Positions 1-9,690 are shown, counted from the first letter of the stretch. The stretch: 64,000 nucleotides of DNA from Acidobacteriota bacterium (GCA_003170135.1 PMZR01000098.1:18406-82405); one strand, 5' to 3'. Made by a program: numbers and translations. Notes: generated by a model not told the origin, from the letters alone.

Positions 1-210
1 CAGTTCGCCGAGCCTCGAGGCAACCCTGGAGTCCTCGATCTCGGTGCCCGGCGTCCCACCCACTTCCCGCGCCAGCGTGCGCTCGTCTTCATGGCTGCGG
101 GAGACCACCGACAGGTCGGCCCGATCGATCCCGAGGTCGCGGACGGCGGCCGCTGCGCGCGCGGCGCCGCCCCGGTCGCGAAACAGCGCGAGCACGAGCG
201 GATGGGTCAT
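1..210 (-). CDS. general stress protein-like, 3' end outside window
   Basis: Not in the ORF track. Reading the minus strand from ATG at 208-210 gives 70 uninterrupted codons to the window edge, so the gene is partial. The N-terminus (MTHPLVLALFRDRGGAARAA, then RADLSVVSR) has the pattern of small soluble general-stress/DUF1269 proteins: a beta strand ending in F-x-D-R, a helix rich in Ala (D-x-x-x-A-x-x-A-V-x-x-L), then D-x-S-V-V. The family call is by pattern only. No clear Shine-Dalgarno precedes the ATG. The 185 bases upstream (211-395) separate its start from the 3' end of the VWFA gene and must carry its promoter; a 10-bp palindrome gcgtaaacgc lies in that stretch. Confidence 0.55.
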   Translation of the reverse strand, partial: MTHPLVLALFRDRGGAARAAAAVRDLGIDRADLSVVSRSHEDERTLAREVGGTPGTEIEDSRVASRLGEL

Positions 211-395
211 GGCGGTACTTGTACGGTGCAGGTGATCCCGACCCGCCGCACCGGCACGATCAACGAGCCGCGGCGGCGACAGCCTTCGTGCCGGCGCGCG
301 TTGTCGGATTGAGGCTGTACCGCACATCGTAGCGTAAACGCTGACATGCGGCAACGCGCCGGCGTATGGCTGAGGCGGATCGGAGCCGCCGGGCG

Positions 396-1274
396 TCACC
401 TCGCCAGGTACCCGTCCCGCACGCGCACCCTCACGCCGGCCCGGTTCACCTTGACCTGGACGCCGCGCCACTCGGGCCTGGCGGGATCGATCGGACGCGA
501 GGGCGTGTAGCCCAACAGGTACTGGTGGCGCAGCTCCTCGGCGATTGTTGAAAGCGTCTTGTCGATCTGGCGCGGATCGCGGAGCTCGAACGACTGGCCA
601 CCGGTCAGGGCCGCCAGTTCGGGAAAGAGCGCTGGCCGTGGTCCGCCCAGGGCGATCGGGTAAATGAGGACGTCCGACGTCCGCGCGCGTTCGAGCGCAT
701 CGGCCGCCGTCGCGCGGCTGAATCGATCGACCCCGTCCGACAGCAGGACCAGTGCACGCCGGCCGCCGGCCGGTTGGATCATGTCGATGCAGGCGATGAT
801 GGCGTCGTGCAGGCCGGTCGTGCTCCACGGCTGGAGCCGCGCCAGCGCCTGCAGCGCCTGCGCACGCTCGGCCGACAGCGGCGCCACCACCTCGATATCG
901 CTGGCCACCGCGACGATCATCGCGCGGTCGCCCGGGCGCAGCCGCTCGAGAAACGTCCGCGCCGCGGCCCGGGCGAGCGACAGGCGCGCTCCCGCCATGC
1001 TCCAGCTGCGATCGATCGCCAGCGCCAGGGCGAGCGGGACATCGCCCGATGCAAACGTCGTAATGCGTTGCGGCGCGCCGTCTTCGAACACCTGGAAGTC
1101 GCGCTGCCCGAGCCCGGGCACCGGCCCACCGTGCGTGTCGGTGACGGTGGCATAAACCTCGACCAGTGTGATCCCGCTGGCGAACTGCGCGCGGACGACA
1201 ACCGCCCCGAGCGCCAGCACGACCGCCGCGAGGAACATCGCGCCGCGCCGGCCAGCGTTCGCCCCGATCGCCAT
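396..1274 (-). CDS. VWFA-related acidobacterial domain protein
   Basis: Secreted protein of about 292 residues with one von Willebrand factor A domain. An N-terminal hydrophobic segment (MFLAAVVLALGAVVVRAQ) looks like a signal peptide. After a short beta domain (VEVYATVTDTHGGPVPGL, with DFQVFEDG) comes the metal-ion adhesion motif D-x-S-x-S (AIDRSWSM) and the C-terminal YLLGYTPS...VRDGYLAR block typical of the VWFA-related Acidobacterial domain family. The ORF extends to a GTG at 1310, but ATG at 1274 puts a short basic region directly before the signal core and has GGAGG about 13 nt upstream, so I prefer it. The gene is divergent from tatA, with 138 bases between. The ligand is unknown; the family is very common in Acidobacteriota and is the main taxonomic clue here. 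Confidence 0.85.
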   Translation of the reverse strand: MAIGANAGRRGAMFLAAVVLALGAVVVRAQFASGITLVEVYATVTDTHGGPVPGLGQRDFQVFEDGAPQRITTFASGDVPLALALAIDRSWSMAGARLSLARAAARTFLERLRPGDRAMIVAVASDIEVVAPLSAERAQALQALARLQPWSTTGLHDAIIACIDMIQPAGGRRALVLLSDGVDRFSRATAADALERARTSDVLIYPIALGGPRPALFPELAALTGGQSFELRDPRQIDKTLSTIAEELRHQYLLGYTPSRPIDPARPEWRGVQVKVNRAGVRVRVRDGYLAR

Positions 1275-1412
1275 GCCGTCCAACCAGCCTCCTGCCTCTT
1301 CCCGCACCACCGCCGGCCCTTGGTGTACAATTGCCGCTGGAGCGGCACCTCAACTGTTTTTATGACGCAGCGCCTGGAGCCCGAAGCCGGAGCCTGCAGA
1401 CGAGGCTAGTCG

Positions 1413-1553
1413 ATGGGACGTATTGGTATTCCGGAACTCGTGCTCATCGTGCTCATCCTGCTGGTGATCTTCGGCGCGAACCGCCTGCCGGAGCTTGGCC
1501 GCGGCATCGGCAAGGCCATCAAGAACTTCAAGGAACCCGACAAGGAAGACTAG
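1413..1553 (+). CDS. tatA: twin-arginine translocase subunit TatA/E
   Basis: A 46-residue protein too short for the ORF track. It begins [20 protein letters not shown], giving one N-terminal transmembrane helix, then [21 protein letters not shown], which is the TatA/E hinge (F-G-x-x-[KR]-L-P-E-L-G-R) and amphipathic helix, with a short acidic tail. TatA homo-oligomerises to form the size-adaptable pore for folded Tat substrates in the inner membrane. It is at the short end for the family, which usually has a longer charged tail. GAGG at 1402-1405 serves as ribosome binding site about 7 nt before ATG. Its TAG ends at 1553 and the selB stop codon begins at 1554, so the two genes converge with no gap. 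No tatB or tatC is present nearby. Confidence 0.9.
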   Translation: MGRIGIPELVLIVLILLVIFGANRLPELGRGIGKAIKNFKEPDKED

Positions 1554-3554
1554 TCAAATCACCACGCGCACGTCCCCTACCCGCCTGGTCAGTCGCTCCC
1601 GATCCAGATACTCCAGCAGCGGAATGGCGTACTTCCGGGTGATGCCGTACCGATCCTTGAACGCGCCCACGTCGAGTCTGGCGCCCGCCGTCTCCCGCTT
1701 CAGCGCCATCACATCCTCGCGCAACCGGCGCAACGCGTCGGCGTGGAAGAGCAGCGTCTCGACCTTCACCAGCACCTTCTGCCTGATCAACAGTTTCACC
1801 ATCCGATCGACCAGTCCCTGGTCGCCGCCGGTCAGGGCCGACAGCGATGCGGCGTCGGGCGGCTTCAGACCGCCATCGCGGAAGGCGCGCTCGAGCGTGT
1901 CACGCGCGCGCTCCTCGGCTGACGTGAGCGCCAGCGTGTGCCCGGCGAGAGCCAGGCGATCGCGGGCGACGATCTTCCCGGCGGTAACGAGGTCGGACAG
2001 GACGAGATCGAACAGCGCCGGCGCCGCCGGACCGAACCAGCGCTCGCGCACCTCCTCGCGCGGCATGCCTTCCCAGAGCGGCTGCTCCCGGTGGTACTGC
2101 TCGAGCGCGCTGACGACCTGCGCGGCAAGGGCTGCCGCCACTTTCCCGTCGACCAGGCGGTCTCCGGCCTGAACGATCGCGCCCGCCCGGAGCAGGGGGG
2201 CCGTGATCTCGCGTGCCACCTCGGGTGCCAGTCCAGCCCGGCTCATCGCGGCACCCGCCGGCAGGCCGGCCGCGCCCGATTCTTCAATCATCCACACCAG
2301 CGCCCGCTCGGACGCGTCTCTGGCGGGCTCCGGACTGCGGACTTCGGACTCCGGACTCCGGACTCCGGACTCCGGACCCTGGAGCGGATCCAGGCACACG
2401 AACCGACGCCGCGCGGCCGCGTTGCGGATCCCGCCACGCGCCGGACGTGGATCGATGACGGCGCCGCCGGCGATCGTCATCGGCGGCGAATAGGCGCGCA
2501 GGATGTAGCGATCGCCGCGGGTGACGACCGCGGGCGACTCGAGCCGCAGGCGGATGTAGGCGCGCCCGCCGGCCGGAATCTCGGCGACCTCGGACGTCGG
2601 ACTTCGGACCTCGGACGATGTCCCGTCCGCCATCCCCGCAACCGCGACCCGTCCGAGCACTTCGTGTGTTCCCTGGTGGAAGCGCACGCGGGTGCCGTGC
2701 CGCAGCGCCTTCCCGCCCGGCACCACTTCCACCACGGCGTCGAGCATCGTCGTGACCTCGAGGCTGCCCGGGGTCAGCAACGTATCGCCCCGGCCAAGAT
2801 CCGACGTCTCGACGCCCCCCAGGTTCAGCGCCACGCGCTGCCCGGCGCTGGCCCGCTCCTGGCGCATCCCGTGCACCTGGATGCCCCGCACCTTGATCAC
2901 CCGTCCGCCGGGCAGGACCTCGAGTTCCTCGTCGAGGCCGATCTGTCCGGAGACGAGCGTCCCGGTCGCGACGGTGCCGAAGCCCTTCATCGTGAAGACG
3001 CGATCGATGGGCAGCCGCGCCGGGCCCGCCGAGGGGCGCAGGCGCGCCGCGCGCCCACATGAGACGAGCGCCGCGCGCAGCAGGTCGAGGCCGTCGCCGG
3101 TTCGCGAGGAGACGGGCACGATCGGTGCCTCCTCGAGGAAGGAGCCCGCGACGAGCTCGCGCACTTCCAGCCGCACCAGCTCGATGGTGTCCGCATCGAC
3201 CAAGTCGGATTTGGTGAGGACGACGATGCCGGCGGGGATGCGCAGGAGGCGGCAGATCTCGAAATGTTCGCGCGTCTGCGGCATCACCGATTCGTCGGCG
3301 GCCACCACCAGCAGCACCGCGTCGAACCCGCCGACGCCCGCGAGCATGTTCTTGACGAACCGCTCGTGGCCGGGGACGTCGACGAAGGCGAAGTTGATCC
3401 CGTCCGCCTGCCAGTGGGCGAACCCGAGGTCGATCGTGATGCCGCGTTCCTGCTCCTCTTTCAGGCGATCCGGGTCGATGTCGGTCAGCGCGCGCACGAG
3501 CGCGCTCTTGCCGTGATCGATGTGCCCGGCGGTTCCGATGACGACGCTCTTCAT
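1554..3554 (-). CDS. selB: selenocysteine-specific elongation factor SelB
   Basis: SelB is the GTPase that carries Sec-tRNA(Sec) to UGA codons by binding a SECIS hairpin. About 666 residues. The G domain shows GHIDHGKS (10-17), the SelB-type switch GITIDLGF (38-45), DVPGHE (59-64) and TKSD (114-117); EF-Tu-like barrel domains follow, then a C-terminal winged-helix region (from about residue 410) that in the family binds the SECIS. The ORF track extends it upstream to 3977, but ATG at 3552-3554 matches the family start and overlaps the rnr stop as ATGA, so it is translationally coupled to rnr. Two heptanucleotide arrays lie inside the coding region, giving [11 protein letters not shown] near residue 315 and a 7-residue repeat [14 protein letters not shown] near residue 395. 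selA and selC are not in the window. Confidence 0.95.
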   Translation of the reverse strand: MKSVVIGTAGHIDHGKSALVRALTDIDPDRLKEEQERGITIDLGFAHWQADGINFAFVDVPGHERFVKNMLAGVGGFDAVLLVVAADESVMPQTREHFEICRLLRIPAGIVVLTKSDLVDADTIELVRLEVRELVAGSFLEEAPIVPVSSRTGDGLDLLRAALVSCGRAARLRPSAGPARLPIDRVFTMKGFGTVATGTLVSGQIGLDEELEVLPGGRVIKVRGIQVHGMRQERASAGQRVALNLGGVETSDLGRGDTLLTPGSLEVTTMLDAVVEVVPGGKALRHGTRVRFHQGTHEVLGRVAVAGMADGTSSEVRSPTSEVAEIPAGGRAYIRLRLESPAVVTRGDRYILRAYSPPMTIAGGAVIDPRPARGGIRNAAARRRFVCLDPLQGPESGVRSPESEVRSPEPARDASERALVWMIEESGAAGLPAGAAMSRAGLAPEVAREITAPLLRAGAIVQAGDRLVDGKVAAALAAQVVSALEQYHREQPLWEGMPREEVRERWFGPAAPALFDLVLSDLVTAGKIVARDRLALAGHTLALTSAEERARDTLERAFRDGGLKPPDAASLSALTGGDQGLVDRMVKLLIRQKVLVKVETLLFHADALRRLREDVMALKRETAGARLDVGAFKDRYGITRKYAIPLLEYLDRERLTRRVGDVRVVI
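2330..2381. repeat. heptanucleotide array inside selB (CTCCGGA family)
   Basis: About seven consecutive 7-mers of type ctccgga/cttcgga/ctgcgga. Because 21 nt is both three units and seven codons, the array reads through without a stop and encodes a 7-residue repeat (ESxVRSP) at the junction between the barrel domains and the winged-helix region of SelB. Confidence 0.9.
2588..2618. repeat. heptanucleotide array inside selB (TCGGACx family)
   Basis: Four 7-mers: ctcggac, gtcggac, ttcggac, ctcggac. It encodes [11 protein letters not shown] in a predicted surface loop of SelB domain III. Related in sequence to the 2330 array. Confidence 0.85.
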
Positions 3555-5836
3555 CTTCGTGATCGCTTGCGGCGTCCGGACGGCGGACGGCGCGATCGGC
3601 CGGCGGACGGCGGGGACACGCGCTCGCGCCGCGGCCGCGCCTTGCTCCGGGGCGCGCGGCGCCGCCCCTGCTCGGCGCGAACCGCGTCGAGAATCTGCAG
3701 CAGGCCGAGTTCGATCTGGCGGCGGTCCATGTCCACGCGCAGGACCTGGACCCGCACGCGGTCGCCCAGCCGGTAGGTCTTCTCCGTGTTCTCCCCGCGC
3801 AGCGTGTGCGTTGCTTCCAGGTACCGGTAGTAGTCGTCCGCCATCGTGGAGACGTGCACGAGCCCCTCGACGAAGTGCTCGATGAGCTCGACGAACAGGC
3901 CGAACGGCGCGACGCCGGTGATGTAGCCGTCGAACTCGTCGCCGACCTTGTCCGCCATGAAGCGGACCTTCTTCCACTGGATCAGCTCGCGCTCGGCATC
4001 GTCCGCGCGCCGTTCCATCTCGGAGGTGTGGCGCGCGATCTCCGGCAGCTCCTCGTCGAGCTCTTCCCGCCGTTCGGCCGTCATCGCCTTGCGGCGCGCC
4101 TCGCGCAAGGTGCGATGGACGACGAGATCCGGATACCGGCGGATGGGCGACGTGAAGTGCGTGTAGGACTCGAAGGCCAGGCCGAAGTGCCCGAGATTGC
4201 GAGGGTCATAGCGCGCCTTCTGCATCGTGCGCAGCATCAGGAACGCGACCGCTTTCTCCTCGGGCTTCCCGTGCAGGCGTTCGATGAGCTTCTGGAAGTG
4301 CCGCGGCCGGACGCCGTCGGGAGGCGCGGCCAGGCTGTACCCAAGGCTCGACACGAACTCCTCGAACTTCTCGACCTTCAGCGGATCCGGCTCCTCGTGC
4401 ACGCGGTAGAGCGACGGGATGTCGCTCTCGTCGAGATATTGCGCGACGGTCTCGTTGGCCAGCAGCATGAACTCTTCGATGATCCGGTGCGCGATGTTGC
4501 GCTCCGACGGGATGATCGCCTCGACCATCCCGGCCTCGTCCAGGATCACCTCGGGCTCTTCGAGATCGAAGTCGATCGACCCCAGCCGGCGCCGCCGGTC
4601 GTTGAGCACCTGGAACAGCTCGCGCATCAACTCGAACATCGGCACCAGGGGCCGGTAGCGCGCGGTGGCCTCGGCGTCCTGCGCGGTGAGAATCGCGTTC
4701 ACGGCCGTGTAGGTCATCCGCTCGGCGGTGTTGATGACCCCGTCGTGGAACTCGTAGCGCACCACGGTCCCGCGGCGATCGATCTCCATGACGCACGACT
4801 GCACCAGGCGATCGACGTGCGGGTTCAGGCTGCACAGGCCGGTGGCGAGCGGCTCCGGGAACATGTGCACCGCGCGATCGGGGAAGTAGACCGACGTGCC
4901 CCGCTCGTAGGCGTCCTGGTCGAGCGCGCTGCCCTCCCTGACATAGTGCGAGACGTCCGCGATGTGCACGCCGAGCCGATAGCCGCCCTCGATTCGTTCG
5001 ATCGAGATCGCGTCGTCGAAGTCGCGAGCGTGCTCGCCGTCGATCGTCACGATGGCCAGGCCGCGAAAGTCGGTCCGGCCCGCGAGGTCCTGCCGGCTCG
5101 CCTCGATGGTCTGGCCCGGCCGGCCGCGCGTCAGCCGGCGCGCCTCCTCGACGGCCTCGGGCGCGTGCGCGTCCGGGATGTTGTATTTCCTGATGATCAC
5201 CTGCGTGTCGACGCCCGGCGCGTTGAGATCGCCGAGCACTTCGACGACGCGTCCGATCGGCCCGCGCGCTCCCGTCGGCCACTTCGTGATCTCGGTGGTC
5301 ACCATCTCGCCGGCCTTCGCGTGCAGCGTCTCACCGCGCGGGATGTGAATGTCGGACAGGATGTGCTTGTCGAACGGCACCACGAACGAGACGCCGGCGT
5401 CGCCTGTTTCGAAGCGGCCGACCACGCGCGCGCTGCCCCGCTCGAGGATCTTGATGATGCGGCCTTCCGCGCGGCCGTCGCGAATGTGCTCGACGCGCGC
5501 GACGACGCGGTCGCCGTGCATCGCCTCCTGCAGGTTGGCCGCCGACACGTGAATGTCGCCCGTCGTTCCCTCGAGCGGCCGATCCGGCACGACGAAACCG
5601 TACCCGGACGGATGGGTCTGGAGGCGCCCGACGACCAGGTCCATCTTGTCAGCGAGCCCGTAGCGGCGGCCGCGGACCTGGACCAGGTCGCCATCGGCAA
5701 CCAGCCGGTTCAAATGCCGGCGGAAGGCGGGGCGCTCCTCGCGCGGGATCTTGAGCACCTGCATCAGCTCGCGCGTCGAGGCAGGATGGTGCACCTCTTC
5801 CCGCATCACACTGAGGATCTGTTCGCTCGATAACAT
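3551..5836 (-). CDS. rnr: ribonuclease R (RNB-family 3'-5' exoribonuclease)
   Basis: A 761-residue processive exoribonuclease that degrades structured RNA. Order of domains: N-terminal winged helix (PASTRELMQVLKIPREERPA), cold-shock domains (GYGFVVPD at about 79; SFVVPFDKHILSDIHIPRG), the RNB catalytic core with the Mg-binding acidic cluster (DGEHARDFDDAISIE at about 268-282, then HIADVSHYV and GTSVYFPDR), the HFTSPIRRYPDLVVHR motif at about 580, an S1 domain (DGYITGVAPFGLFVEL) and a very basic Arg-rich tail. Start ATG at 5834-5836 has only a weak AAGAAA-like site upstream. It is the upstream partner of selB (4-nt overlap) and follows a heptanucleotide array and the coiled-coil membrane protein gene. 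Confidence 0.95.
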   Translation of the reverse strand: MLSSEQILSVMREEVHHPASTRELMQVLKIPREERPAFRRHLNRLVADGDLVQVRGRRYGLADKMDLVVGRLQTHPSGYGFVVPDRPLEGTTGDIHVSAANLQEAMHGDRVVARVEHIRDGRAEGRIIKILERGSARVVGRFETGDAGVSFVVPFDKHILSDIHIPRGETLHAKAGEMVTTEITKWPTGARGPIGRVVEVLGDLNAPGVDTQVIIRKYNIPDAHAPEAVEEARRLTRGRPGQTIEASRQDLAGRTDFRGLAIVTIDGEHARDFDDAISIERIEGGYRLGVHIADVSHYVREGSALDQDAYERGTSVYFPDRAVHMFPEPLATGLCSLNPHVDRLVQSCVMEIDRRGTVVRYEFHDGVINTAERMTYTAVNAILTAQDAEATARYRPLVPMFELMRELFQVLNDRRRRLGSIDFDLEEPEVILDEAGMVEAIIPSERNIAHRIIEEFMLLANETVAQYLDESDIPSLYRVHEEPDPLKVEKFEEFVSSLGYSLAAPPDGVRPRHFQKLIERLHGKPEEKAVAFLMLRTMQKARYDPRNLGHFGLAFESYTHFTSPIRRYPDLVVHRTLREARRKAMTAERREELDEELPEIARHTSEMERRADDAERELIQWKKVRFMADKVGDEFDGYITGVAPFGLFVELIEHFVEGLVHVSTMADDYYRYLEATHTLRGENTEKTYRLGDRVRVQVLRVDMDRRQIELGLLQILDAVRAEQGRRRAPRSKARPRRERVSPPSAGRSRRPPSGRRKRSRR

Positions 5837-5854
5837 AGTCGTTTCTTGTCGTCC

Positions 5855-5881
5855 CGAGTCCGGGGTCCGGAGTCCGGAGTC
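5855..5881. repeat. heptanucleotide array (AGTCCGG family)
   Basis: Units agtccgg, ggtccgg, agtccgg, agtcgc. On the minus strand it begins 5 nt after the stop codon of the 5887-6318 gene and ends before the rnr start. Confidence 0.85.
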
Positions 5882-5886
5882 GCTTC

Positions 5887-6318
5887 CTATCCTGTGGGAC
5901 CGCCGGTCTTCAGACTGGTGGCGACCTGGTCCAACAGGACGAGCGCCGCGGCCAGCCGGGTGTTCGCGGACTGATCGAGGCGCGATGTCTGGTCCGACGC
6001 CTGCACCACGCGCGCCGCCACGTCGCGCACGCGGCCGGCCTCGTCATTGCGGCCCAGCGCCGCGAGCCGCTGCTCCGCGTCCTGCAACGGCGCTTTGGCC
6101 GCCTGCAGTTCCTGGCTGGCACGGCCGAAGTTCACTTCGAACAGATCCACGCGAGCGGCCAGCAGATTCGCCCGCGCTTGCGTCAGGTCGAGCCGCAATT
6201 GCGCGTCATCGAACTGCATCTGCACGGCCGACCGCCCGGCGCGGCCCCAGAGAAATCCGGCAAGCAGCGCCACCAGCAACCCGACGACGACGTAGAGCCC
6301 GATTCTGACGTACTTCAT
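5887..6318 (-). CDS. membrane-anchored coiled-coil protein, unknown function
   Basis: About 143 residues. One N-terminal transmembrane helix (YVVVGLLVALLAGFLWG) is followed by an Ala/Leu/Arg-rich region predicted to be a long coiled coil (ARANLLAARVDLFEVNFGRA, then ELQAAKAPLQDAEQRLAAL). The track starts at a TTG (6324), but ATG at 6316-6318 with GGAG 7 nt upstream is a better start. It lies between glycerate kinase and rnr in the long minus-strand block. I recognise no family; a topology with the coiled coil in the periplasm is likely but not shown. Confidence 0.75.
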   Translation of the reverse strand: MKYVRIGLYVVVGLLVALLAGFLWGRAGRSAVQMQFDDAQLRLDLTQARANLLAARVDLFEVNFGRASQELQAAKAPLQDAEQRLAALGRNDEAGRVRDVAARVVQASDQTSRLDQSANTRLAAALVLLDQVATSLKTGGPTG

Positions 6319-6355
6319 CGTCAACTCCGGATATGAGGGCGACGCCCGAATCCCG

Positions 6356-7591
6356 TCACTCGACGAGCAACACCTGCAGGTCCCCGACGTTGGTGTCGGT
6401 CGCTCCCGTTTTGATCAAATCCCCAAGCGCCGCCAGCAATGCGTAGCTGTCATTGTTGTCCAGCGCCTCCGCGATCGAGAACCCGCCCTGCTCGACGCGG
6501 GCGATCGTCGTCGGATCCGCCATGGCGCCCGCGGCATCGGTCGGTCCGTCGATGCCGTCGGTGCCGATGCTCGCGAAGACGGCCGACCGTCCGAGTCGCC
6601 GGAGCCGTGATGCCGCGGCAAGCACGAATTCCTGGTTGCGCCCACCGCGCCCGGTTCCCGACACGCGCACGGTCGTCTCGCCCGCCGACAGCACCGCCGC
6701 CCGGCCGCCCGCGCGGCCCGCAATCTCCAGCATCCGGGCCACGTGTGCGGGCGCCACGTGCCGGGCCTCGCCGACGACCGGCTCGGTGATGACGGTGGGG
6801 ATGTATCCGGCGCCGGCCGCCGCGTCAGCCGCGGCGTGCAACACGTCGCGACTGGAACCGATGACGCGGGTGGTTGCGGTTTGAAGACGCAGATCACCGG
6901 GCTTGGGCGTGTCGGGTATGGTGCCGGCGTGACCGGCCAGGAGGAGGCGAACGGCAGACACCGGGTACGCCGACCGGCCCCCGAACCGGTCGAGCACGTC
7001 GAGGGCGGCAGCGAACGTCGTCGGGTCTGCCACGGTCGGGCCGGAACCAATCACGCTCAGATCGTCGCCCACCACATCGGAAATGACAAATGCAATCGTC
7101 GGTCGGCGCGACGCCGCCGCGAGCCATCCGCCCTTGATGTCTGACAGGTGCTTGCGCACGGTGTTCAGGGCGCCAATGTCGGCGCCCGCCGCGAGCAGTT
7201 GCCTGGTGACGAGGCGTTTGTCGTCGAGCGTCACACCGGGACGCGGCACCGCGACGAGCGCGGACGCGCCGCCCGACAGCAGGACCACGAGGGGCCCCTG
7301 CCTGGATGCGGCGAGGGCGAGCGCCCGCCGCCCCGCCTGTTCGCTGACGTCGTCGGGAACGGGATGGCCGGCGCGATACCACTCGACCGACGGGGGCAGG
7401 GAGACCGAGGTAGGCATCGACGCGGCCAGCGCCGCGGCAACGGGACCGGGATGCGATCGCAGGAAGGCAGACACCATGGGCGCGGCCGCCTTGCCGATGG
7501 CCACGACGGTCAGCGGCTCCGGGGAGAAGAGACAGGCATCCACCCGCTCGGCCAGCGCCCGGAGGAGAAAGCGGCCGGCATCGGCTGCCAC
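6356..7591 (-). CDS. glycerate 2-kinase, MOFRL/GK-II family
   Basis: Phosphorylates D-glycerate to 2-phosphoglycerate, feeding glycolysis from glycerate or serine breakdown. The 411 residues show family blocks in order: VVAIGKAAAPM (about 29), LSGGASALVAVP (about 105), NTVRKHLSDIKGG (about 142), FVISDVVGDDLSVIGSGPTV (about 168), and the MOFRL part GRGGRNQEFVLAA with SIGTDGIDGPTDAAGA near the C-terminus. The first ATG/GTG/TTG is GTG at 7591, yet the upstream in-frame residues (LRRDLLTIVQASI) look like the usual family N-terminus, so a CTG at 7648 overlapping the preceding stop (ACTGA) or another rare start is possible. It probably belongs to the ftsEX-led operon. Confidence 0.88.
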   Translation of the reverse strand: MAADAGRFLLRALAERVDACLFSPEPLTVVAIGKAAAPMVSAFLRSHPGPVAAALAASMPTSVSLPPSVEWYRAGHPVPDDVSEQAGRRALALAASRQGPLVVLLSGGASALVAVPRPGVTLDDKRLVTRQLLAAGADIGALNTVRKHLSDIKGGWLAAASRRPTIAFVISDVVGDDLSVIGSGPTVADPTTFAAALDVLDRFGGRSAYPVSAVRLLLAGHAGTIPDTPKPGDLRLQTATTRVIGSSRDVLHAAADAAAGAGYIPTVITEPVVGEARHVAPAHVARMLEIAGRAGGRAAVLSAGETTVRVSGTGRGGRNQEFVLAAASRLRRLGRSAVFASIGTDGIDGPTDAAGAMADPTTIARVEQGGFSIAEALDNNDSYALLAALGDLIKTGATDTNVGDLQVLLVE

Positions 7592-7644
7592 GATGCTCGC
7601 TTGAACAATCGTCAGGAGGTCGCGTCGAAGTCGTGCGAGAGGGT

Positions 7645-7935
7645 TCAGTGCGTCTTCTTCGGATCGGACCAGGCCGATGCGCCGGTCACGACATCGAACT
7701 GTCGGAGCAGGCGGCTGACGACCTCATCAGCGTTCTGCCGACTGCAGAGCTGATCGAGGCGCGACAGGATCCGCCCCAGCGCCGCTTCGGCGCTGACGAT
7801 CGCGTCTTTGGAATAGTACTCGCGCTGCTTCCGCAGGCAGCGCCGTTGCTTGAGAAATTCCTCCCGGTAGAACTCGATGGGGGCTGTCGGATCCTGCCGG
7901 CTTAATGGCCGTATCTCGGTCAGGAAGCGGGCCAT
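7645..7935 (-). CDS. conserved-looking 96-residue hypothetical protein
   Basis: The track ORF (7645-8469) is an artefactual extension; the real gene starts at ATG 7933-7935 with a strong AGAGGAG site 4 nt upstream. The product (MARFLTEIRPLSRQDP...) is charged, mostly helical and lacks a signal or membrane segment. It has a single region rich in Arg/Lys/Tyr (KQRRCLRKQREYYSKDA) and two Cys. Its TGA at 7645-7647 overlaps a potential CTG start of glycerate kinase. I do not recognise the family. Position downstream of ftsEX and upstream of glycerate kinase suggests cotranscription only. Confidence 0.7.
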   Translation of the reverse strand: MARFLTEIRPLSRQDPTAPIEFYREEFLKQRRCLRKQREYYSKDAIVSAEAALGRILSRLDQLCSRQNADEVVSRLLRQFDVVTGASAWSDPKKTH

Positions 7936-8057
7936 TCGACTCCTCTTAGTTCTGAGAAATAACGGTGGGCGATTCCCAGTGTAGTGCCCGCGCGCCGCCC
8001 CTGTCAACGCGCCGGTTCCTCCATCCCATCCATCCCGCGCCGCCGCGTCACGGCGGC

Positions 8058-8942
8058 CTATCGCACGCCGCGGGTCGCAACGAACCCGCCAAGGCAGCCA
8101 ACGATGACGCCGCCTCCAACGATGCCGACCATGGCCAGTGGCGACAGGAATGCGATCGATGACGGATCGAGTCCCGGAATATCGCGGACGACGCGCAGCC
8201 GGGCGACTTCGTACGCCACGCGCAGGACCGCGAGCGCGAGGATTGCCCCGATGCCGCCCTGGAGCACACCCTCGAGGATGAACGGCCCGCGAATCGCGCT
8301 GAACGGCGCGCCGACCAGCGCCATGATCTCGACTTCCACATGCCGGCCCGCCATGGCCAGCCGCACCACCGCGGCCACCGTCAGACCCGCGGCGACGGCC
8401 AGCGCCGACGCCAGCACCAGGCCGATCCACCGCAGGGCGCCGACGATGCGCGCCAGCCGATCGAGCCACTGGCGATCGTAGCGGACGTCGGCCACTCCGC
8501 CCATCTGCGCCATCGATCCCGCGAGCCGGTCCACGCCGGCCGATCCGCCGTTGCTCGGGCGAAGGCGCAGCTCGAACGACGCCGGCAACGGATTCGAGCC
8601 GAGGCCCTCGGCCACGCTCGCCAGGTCCGGAAAGTCCCGGCGAAACCGCCGCGCCGCGTCCGTCTTGGACACGAACTGTCGGCTCTCAACGACGGTGCTC
8701 GCGCCGAGGACCGACCAGATGGCGGCGCGCTGGTCGTCCGACACGTCGTCACGCAGGTAGACCGACATCTCGGCCGACGCACTCCAGCCCGCCATCAGGC
8801 GATCGAGCGTGCCGGTGACGAGCAGGAACGCGCCGAGCACGAACAGGGCGAGCGCGATCGTCGCGATCGCCAGCACGTTCGATGCGCCGCCGCGCCGCAG
8901 GCTCGTCGTCGCCTCGCGGACAAAATAAGAGAGAGACGCCAT
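8058..8942 (-). CDS. ftsX: cell division ABC transporter permease FtsX
   Basis: Integral membrane partner of FtsE; together they couple the divisome to periplasmic peptidoglycan hydrolases. The 294 residues follow the FtsX layout: cytoplasmic N-terminus ([12 protein letters not shown]), TM1 ([20 protein letters not shown]), a periplasmic domain of about 120 residues ([26 protein letters not shown]), then three TM helices ([57 protein letters not shown]) with the [12 protein letters not shown] loop. It starts 34 nt after ftsE ends on the same strand. Confidence 0.93.
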   Translation of the reverse strand: MASLSYFVREATTSLRRGGASNVLAIATIALALFVLGAFLLVTGTLDRLMAGWSASAEMSVYLRDDVSDDQRAAIWSVLGASTVVESRQFVSKTDAARRFRRDFPDLASVAEGLGSNPLPASFELRLRPSNGGSAGVDRLAGSMAQMGGVADVRYDRQWLDRLARIVGALRWIGLVLASALAVAAGLTVAAVVRLAMAGRHVEVEIMALVGAPFSAIRGPFILEGVLQGGIGAILALAVLRVAYEVARLRVVRDIPGLDPSSIAFLSPLAMVGIVGGGVIVGCLGGFVATRGVR

Positions 8943-8976
8943 ACTTCAAACCACGCAGTCCCGGAGCCAGCCTGGT

Positions 8977-9690
8977 TCAGCCCTCGATCACGCGTCCGTG
9001 GTCCAGCGCCAGCGTCCGTCGCGCCACGCGGCGAATCAGTTCGCGGTCGTGCGTGGCCACCACGACCGTCGTGCCGCGCGCGTTGATCTCGCGGAAGAGG
9101 TTCATGATCTCGAGCGAGAGATCCGGATCGAGATTGCCGGTCGGCTCGTCGGCCAGGATCAGCACCGGATCGTTGACCAGGGCCCGCGCAATTGCGACGC
9201 GTTGTTGCTCGCCGCCGGACAGCTCCTCCGGATAGGCGTTCATGCGGTGCTGCAAGCCGACCCATTTGAGCACCTGGAACGCGCGGCGGCTCTGCTGCAC
9301 GCTGGCGTGCCCGAGCACGCGGGGCACGAACGACACGTTCTCGAAGACCGTGCTCCGCTTGATGAGTTTGAAATCCTGGAACACGAACCCGACCGTGCGG
9401 CGGTAGGCCTGGACCTGCCGGCGCGTGAGGAGCGCGAGGTCCTTTCGCGCAACCTGGATACTTCCGGCCGATGGCGCGTCCTGGCAGAGCGCCAGGCGCA
9501 GGAACGTCGATTTGCCGGCGCCGCTGGGCCCGGTCAGGAAGACGAACTCGCCGCGCCCGATCTTGACCGACACGTCCCGCAGCGCATAAACGCCGCGTCC
9601 GTACAGCTTCGAGAGCTGATCTGTCTCAATCACCGGCGCGCGTCCAGGGGCAGTTTCGGGATCGAGAGTGAAGGAACTCGATGATAGCAC
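8977..9690 (-). CDS. ftsE: cell division ATP-binding protein FtsE
   Basis: Cytoplasmic ABC ATPase of FtsEX. 237 residues with Walker A (GPSGAGKS, about 54-61), Q-loop (FVFQDFKLI), ABC signature ([14 protein letters not shown]), Walker B ([12 protein letters not shown]) and switch His (ATHDRELI). The start is a GTG at 9688-9690, giving an N-terminal extension of about 18 residues before the conserved [12 protein letters not shown]. It begins 18 nt after the gatB stop, so gatB-ftsE-ftsX are probably cotranscribed. Confidence 0.93.
   Translation of the reverse strand: MLSSSSFTLDPETAPGRAPVIETDQLSKLYGRGVYALRDVSVKIGRGEFVFLTGPSGAGKSTFLRLALCQDAPSAGSIQVARKDLALLTRRQVQAYRRTVGFVFQDFKLIKRSTVFENVSFVPRVLGHASVQQSRRAFQVLKWVGLQHRMNAYPEELSGGEQQRVAIARALVNDPVLILADEPTGNLDPDLSLEIMNLFREINARGTTVVVATHDRELIRRVARRTLALDHGRVIEG

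Noticed and set aside
6356-7648. Extending glycerate kinase to a CTG start at 7648
   Set aside because: Attractive by family length but CTG starts are rare; kept as a note, with GTG 7591 listed.
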